Of a DNA stretch of 64,000 nucleotides, positions 59,330 to 64,000 are shown in pieces. The stretch comes from Oscheius onirici (lineage: Eukaryota > Nematoda > Chromadorea > Rhabditida > Rhabditidae). Below the pieces are notes generated by a model that did not search any database, was not told the DNA's origin, and saw only the letters and a program-made list of their open reading frames with translations. Every line of letters starts with the position of its first letter. The first letter of the stretch is position 1. Location of the stretch: the NCBI GenBank assembly GCA_932521025.1, contig OW051473.1, forward strand, positions 2,976,001 through 3,040,000, given 5' to 3'. Both the position numbers and the translations under genes were made by a program.

Positions 59330-62300
59330 ATGCTCATTACAGTAACGATTTCTATCGTTCTTTGTCAACTTAGTATTGTGACCGCGGACAAAATTCGTAG
59401 GATTGTTTTTGTCTTTACCGACAACAATCTTAGTGGTTCTCAGTGATGCGGGTGACAATTTTGCCAAAGAATTCGAACATCATCTCAACGTTTCATTTCT
59501 TTACTACAAAGATCTTGAAGATATGGAAGAACTGTCTTTAGAATTCTATCAAATAAACTCAAAAGTAAACGAAAACGACGGTGAGTTAAACCCATTTTTC
59601 ATCAAAACAAATTCAGTGTGTGAAAAGTTAGCAAATACGAGTGTCATCATCAGTGTCACTCGAAACGCTGACAGTAAAACTCTTGCTCAAGGCATAGCCA
59701 CAGTTACGGGTATTCCAACGCTTCATATGTTTGGTGAACACTGGACACTGCCCCTGGCAGCTGCATTACAAGGTGAACGCAAGTTATCAATTTTATTCCA
59801 GCGGCTTAGGTCCTGTGGCTACTGCAGCCCTTCTCAACTATGTAATTTTGGTTCCTCCTGTCAGTGTCTTTTACGAGTTTCTTGGAGACATTTACTCCAG
59901 TCTGAATATAGTTTCCGGAATCGTGGTGCTATTCGACGATATGTACGGTATGATTTTAACACTTTTGCAGTTTTTGAAATTCGAAATCAGATTCCAACTA
60001 CATTGTCTGGCAGGGAGCTTTTGCAATGCTACCAGTACCGACCAGATTTCTCCAAATTGAAAGGAAAGGAAAAATGGCTCAGCAAATGAGAGAACTGGAG
60101 TCCAGTACCAAAAATGTCTTTCTGGTTGCGAAGACGGAAAACATTGAACAGTTCACTATCGAGGTGCTTTAAAAACTTTTCTTTTGAAATTCTTTAGAAT
60201 GGACCCCTAATGGAACAACGGAGTATTAGCTTTTTCGCATTTACCAAGGATATCACAGCATTCAAGTGCGACGAGTGCGTCTCAGCTTTTTGGATTTGGA
60301 TGCGTCCGTATCATAGTGGAAACTTCAGTCAGATATCTAGACTAAATGCATATTTGGATCAAAATGAGCTAGGAACCGAACTTGACTACCACATATACGG
60401 ATATCAAGAAGTGAGTATCTTGGATGTATAATGCGAATAAGGTGGCCAAGGTCTCATTTTGAAGAGCTCAGCGAGCTCAATCTGCAATAATATAGCGGGT
60501 CACCTTCCTCAAAAAACAGTTACATCACTTTTAAGATTTTACCAAATTTTTAGTGTTTTCAGCAGACAATGGTTTTAAATACATGCTAACGTTGTATATT
60601 TTATATTTTTTTGTAAAAAAAAAACCTCTTGCTGCCATACGCTCTTTGAACTAATAACTCAGAATTGATCGTGCGGGCGGCCTGTACCAAAACGCCGAAG
60701 TTGCAGACTTTTAGTAGATAGTTACTTCTTTCAGGTCGATGCGGCATTTGCTATGGATTTGATGGGCTATGCTTTCGAATGGATACTCAATATCAATGCA
60801 TCTTTAGAGCTGATTCCTAGACCTCAGTACAATTGTCAAGGTTTTACAAGAAACGACTACAACATCACTCTTCGTGATATTGTCATCAACGACAAATTAC
60901 ATGAATACGGCAACTATATTGAGCAATCAGCCAACCAGTTTTTCGAGGTTTCATACTGCCTCATTTTATGTCTTTGTTTCAGAATATTGAGGCTCGAATA
61001 TTTCGGATAGACAGATCAGTCAGCTATCCTGACGCTTTCTATAACAAAGAACTCGGATATTGGAAAGTGACAGATAAATTAACTACATTCTATGGCTCGT
61101 TGGAAATAGATGTCAGACTTCTGGATCACTATCGAGTTGTAACCCTTATTGCAAGTTATTTCTATTTTATATATAGGAATAAGTTACAGCAGCCTCCCTT
61201 TGTTCAATATACCAACGATCCTGATATTCCGTTTGAAGGATATTGCATAGACTTGATGAACATGATAGCAGAGGAACTCAACTTTACCTACACAATATAC
61301 GAGGTGGAAGATGGAAACTTTGGAGTAATTGATGATAACGGTAATTGGAACGGTTTGATTGGAGCAGTTGGTGAGTTTTTGCTGGTCCCTTTCTAGCGAT
61401 GGACAATCAGTATCCGGATCGGCTGATATCGCCCTGGCACCATTATCCGTCATGGCTGAGCGAGAAAATGATGTGGACTTCACGGTCCCATATTACGATC
61501 TGGTCGGCACGACAATATTGATGAAAAAGCCGGATGTAGAGTACAGTTTGTTCAAGTTTATGCAGGTGGCCAAATTGTATTTCTTGAAAAACCCTCTTGC
61601 AATGTATAGGTTTTGGAATGGCCAGTGTGGTTAAGCATTGTTGGAGCGTATGTGCTTACATCATTTCTTCTATGGCTGTTCGACAAATTCAGTCCCTATT
61701 CGTTCACGAACAATCGAGACAGGTAGACGGAAAATGATAAATCACTGAAAGGTCGTCGCAGATACAAGGCGGATCATGAGAAGAGAATTTTTAACTTGAA
61801 GGAATGTCTATGGTTCTGTATGACATCTCTGACACCTCAAGGTGCTATTCAAATGTATGATTAGAAACTTTTCTTAGGCGGAGGAGAAGCTCCGAAGAAT
61901 ATTTCTGGACGGTTGGTAGCGGCTACCTGGTGGCTGTTCGGGTTTATTATCATAGCCTCGTATACCGCCAACTTAGCAGCCTTTCTGACTGTCTCACGCC
62001 TAGAACAACCAATTGGGTATAAACTGCGCTTTCAAGCTGTATAATGAAGTTTCAGTTCCCTCGATGATCTTGCCAAGCAGTACCAAATCGAGTATGCCCC
62101 TATCCAAGGAAGTGCTTCAGAAACGTACTTTCGACGGATGGCTGAAATCGAAGAACAATTTTACAAGTTAGTCAAGCCTTTCCAGAAAATTTTTTGTTTA
62201 GTATTTGGAAGCAGATGTCTTTGAACGAGAGTATGTCTCCCAGAGACAGGGCAAAGCTAGCCGTCTGGGACTACCCAGTTTCCGATAAGTATACCAACAT

Positions 62301-63082
62301 TTGGAGGTTAACCTTTGCCTTTCTGATAAGCCGGTTTTCTTTTTGCAGGTACATGCAAGAATCTAAACTGCCCCCTACAATGGATGCAGCGGTTGAAAGG
62401 GTTCTCACGTCTGTAGACGGATTCGCCTTTATTGGTTCGCAGGCCAATTGTTCGAAAATAATGGCTGCGAATTTAGGAGATGCCACGGAAATAAAGTACG
62501 CCACGTTGACAAATTGTAAACTGCAACAAGTGGGGACGGAATTTTCAAGGAAGCCATATGCTATTGCCGTACAAACAGGTCATCCGCTCAAAGATCCCAT
62601 ATCCAGCGCGTAGGGCATAGAGTCTTTGTCTTAAACGTGAAATTAAGAATTCTAATGCTTCTCAATCAAAGGAAGCTGGAAACACTGAAAGACAAATGGT
62701 GGAATCAAAATCCGAACAAGGTGAGATTTTGAATAGGAAAAACGATTTTTGTAGGTCAATTGTCCTGCCTCAACGGATGAAAGCGACGGAATTTCAATCA
62801 AAAACATTGGAGGAGTGTTCATTGTTATTCTGGCAGGAATTTTCCTCTCAATATGCACACTTGGCGTAGAGTATGTATTTTACAGGTACATTGCCTCGGT
62901 GTCTGCAATATTTGTGTTCTAGAAGAAAATTGAAAAAGGAAGAGGAAAATCTGAAGGAAGGCCTTGAATTGGACGAAGGACAATACAGAGATTCTTATTC
63001 GAGCAGTTCCACATCAACACTTCCTCCTCCTTTACCGACCTCTGCACACAACGCTTTTCACAATGAAGCCTTCCAATACTAA
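59330..63082 (+). CDS. IR25a-like ionotropic (glutamate-type) receptor
   Basis: Receptor channel with signal peptide [19 protein letters not shown], an amino-terminal domain, a split ligand-binding domain and a three-helix channel. The first ligand-binding lobe has [20 protein letters not shown] and [20 protein letters not shown], with the Arg that binds the ligand alpha-carboxyl. The pore region is [13 protein letters not shown] followed by GGGEAPKN, then [20 protein letters not shown] with the SYTANLAAF gate motif. The second lobe has [40 protein letters not shown] and [20 protein letters not shown]. The final block, [20 protein letters not shown], is characteristic of the IR25a co-receptor group. 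The frame across 59760-59830 is kept by a 37-base intron ending CGGCTTAG. Confidence 0.87.
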
Positions 63083-63095
63083 GTATTTGTATAGA

Positions 63096-63101
63096 AATAA
63101 A
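63096..63101 (+). terminator. Candidate polyadenylation signal of the IR25a-like gene
   Basis: AATAAA 14 bases after the receptor stop codon. Confidence 0.5.
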
Positions 63102-63293
63102 GTGCCTTCTCTCATTACGCATGCAACAAGATTTGGAGCTGAAGTGGCTATTGTTTTGATTAGGAGGAGCTGAAATCCTCGCTGCCCCATATGGCATGGG
63201 CGTTATCCAATTTGCCGAATGAGCAATATAACGGTAACAAAGCTCAGTGTCTCTCTGCATTTGAGCTGCCTCTTGAGACGTTCACCCCTTCAA

Positions 63294-64000
63294 ATGACTC
63301 CACTTCCTTCAGGTTAGGTTTCATATCTTTTGTTTGCTGATGTCATAGTTATTGTAGATGACATGGGATCTCCCTATTTGTCAGACTCGCCGATAGCCTG
63401 TCTAGTTTTTGATTACAATGCTGATGATCCTGACTATCGGAAGCTGACAAAGGCTGAGAGACGCAAACGGAGGCGAGCCACTCCAAAGTACCGCAACCTA
63501 CACGCTACACGTGAGCGGTTAGTTTTCTGCTGGGTTGTGTAGCCTTGCAGTGCTAGCCCCATAGCCAGACAGTTATCGATAAGGTTGTCAGTTCTTCCGA
63601 TCGGAGAGCCATCTCGGCTGTCTCGACTGGCCCAATCACCATGGGAGAAAGCGTATTGCATCAGCAGCGATTACAAATCTATTGCCCTTTCTCTGATATC
63701 GTGCAGTTCTCGAAAAATCGACTGTTGATAAGACGGATTACACGGAAAGAAAAAACAGACACACAAAAAGCACCCGATGCTGCTTCCTTGATAAGACCAA
63801 AAAGCCCTTTTTCACTTTACAACCATTATTTGTTTCAATATATAAATTAATATTACTATCCCAGGGAATCAGATTCTTAATGGTATTTGTATGCCAAAAC
63901 ACATGTTTTTCAACGATTTCTGCAAGAAGTTTCAGAGTACGCGTGGAGTCCTTCAATATAGCATTTGCTCAGCTGCGAGCCTTGTTGCCAACACTTCCAG
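63294..64000 (+). CDS. hlh-15: NHLH/HEN-type bHLH transcription factor (5' part)
   Basis: Partial gene cut by the right edge. Exon 1 (63294-63312) encodes MTPLPS; exon 2 (63358-63517) joins in phase and gives DDMGSPYLSDSP, then KLTKAERRKRRRATPKYRNL and HATRER. Exon 3 begins at 63936 with VRVESFNIAFAQLRALLPTL. The basic region RRRRATxKYRxxHATRERxRVExFN is specific to the NHLH1/2 (HEN) group, called HLH-15 in Caenorhabditis, a neuronal class II bHLH that binds E-boxes as a dimer with E proteins. The loop and second helix lie beyond 64000. Starting at 63294 resolves the phase; the larger open frame from 63191 runs into a stop after splicing. Confidence 0.82.

Noticed and set aside
59731-60060. 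Apparent frameshift in the IR25a-like gene near 59760-59830
   Set aside because: A 37-base intron from GTGAACG to CGGCTTAG restores the frame, so no break in the gene is needed.
63191-63312. Open frame MAWALSNLPNEQ as first exon of the hlh-15-like gene
   Set aside because: Joining it at the good donor and acceptor puts a stop at the junction. The frame that starts at 63294 joins in phase instead.

Overview
The window is nuclear DNA of a nematode. The genes are densely packed and split into many exons. Most introns are only about 34 to 45 bases, with GT...TTTCAG or TTTTAG borders. Several start codons lie a few bases after an unpaired TTTCAG-type acceptor, as expected for spliced-leader trans-splicing. 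Gene content agrees: a MEC-4-type degenerin, a CX-module protein, cysteine-rich repeat proteins restricted to worms, and Slit, SYG-1, HID-1, FOX-1 and HLH-15 relatives. Composition is moderate, not strongly AT-rich. I cannot name the species. No bacterial operon, CRISPR array, rRNA or tRNA was recognised.

Left third (1-25.4 kb). Minus strand: the 5' end of a slit-like gene (981-1634, running off the left edge), a complete mec-4-like degenerin (1876-4766), a four-EF-hand protein (5033-5683) and an SLC7 light-chain amino acid transporter (6086-8083). After a 2.3-kb gap, plus strand: an SLC5-type sodium symporter (10384-12544) and a GDPD-family phosphodiesterase (12882-14164). Then an EGF-repeat membrane protein on the minus strand (14449-15551), a TBC1D12/14-like Rab-GAP (15995-18503), a 3.7-kb gap, and a SYG-1/NEPH immunoglobulin adhesion receptor (22182-25371).

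Middle (25.8-42.1 kb). Minus strand: an atypical Rab GTPase (25792-27379), HID-1 (27705-30532) and a secreted cysteine-rich protein (30922-32507). Plus strand: a CX-module membrane protein (32789-33491) followed at 150 bases by the glutamate-cysteine ligase modifier subunit (33641-35258), a small membrane protein (36389-37378), and two tandem paralogues with MAM-like modules (37895-39834 and 40113-42062).

Right third (42.1-64 kb). After a 4.7-kb gap, all plus strand: a fox-1/RBFOX RNA-binding protein (46721-49885), a Ly6-type GPI-anchored protein (50349-51333), a region holding a decayed LINE tail (about 51419-51706, minus), an RMND5-type E3 ligase subunit (53449-55405), an atypical soluble guanylate cyclase (56114-59050), an IR25a-like ionotropic receptor (59330-63082), and the start of an NHLH/hlh-15 transcription factor (63294 to the right edge).

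Many of these genes serve neurons: axon guidance, synaptic adhesion, touch transduction, dense-core vesicle maturation, gas sensing, chemosensation and neuronal splicing. The strongest leads are the Rab with altered catalytic and C-terminal motifs, the guanylate cyclase with an alpha-like active-site half, the tandem MAM-like pair, and the cluster of UGCAUG motifs inside the fox-1-like gene.
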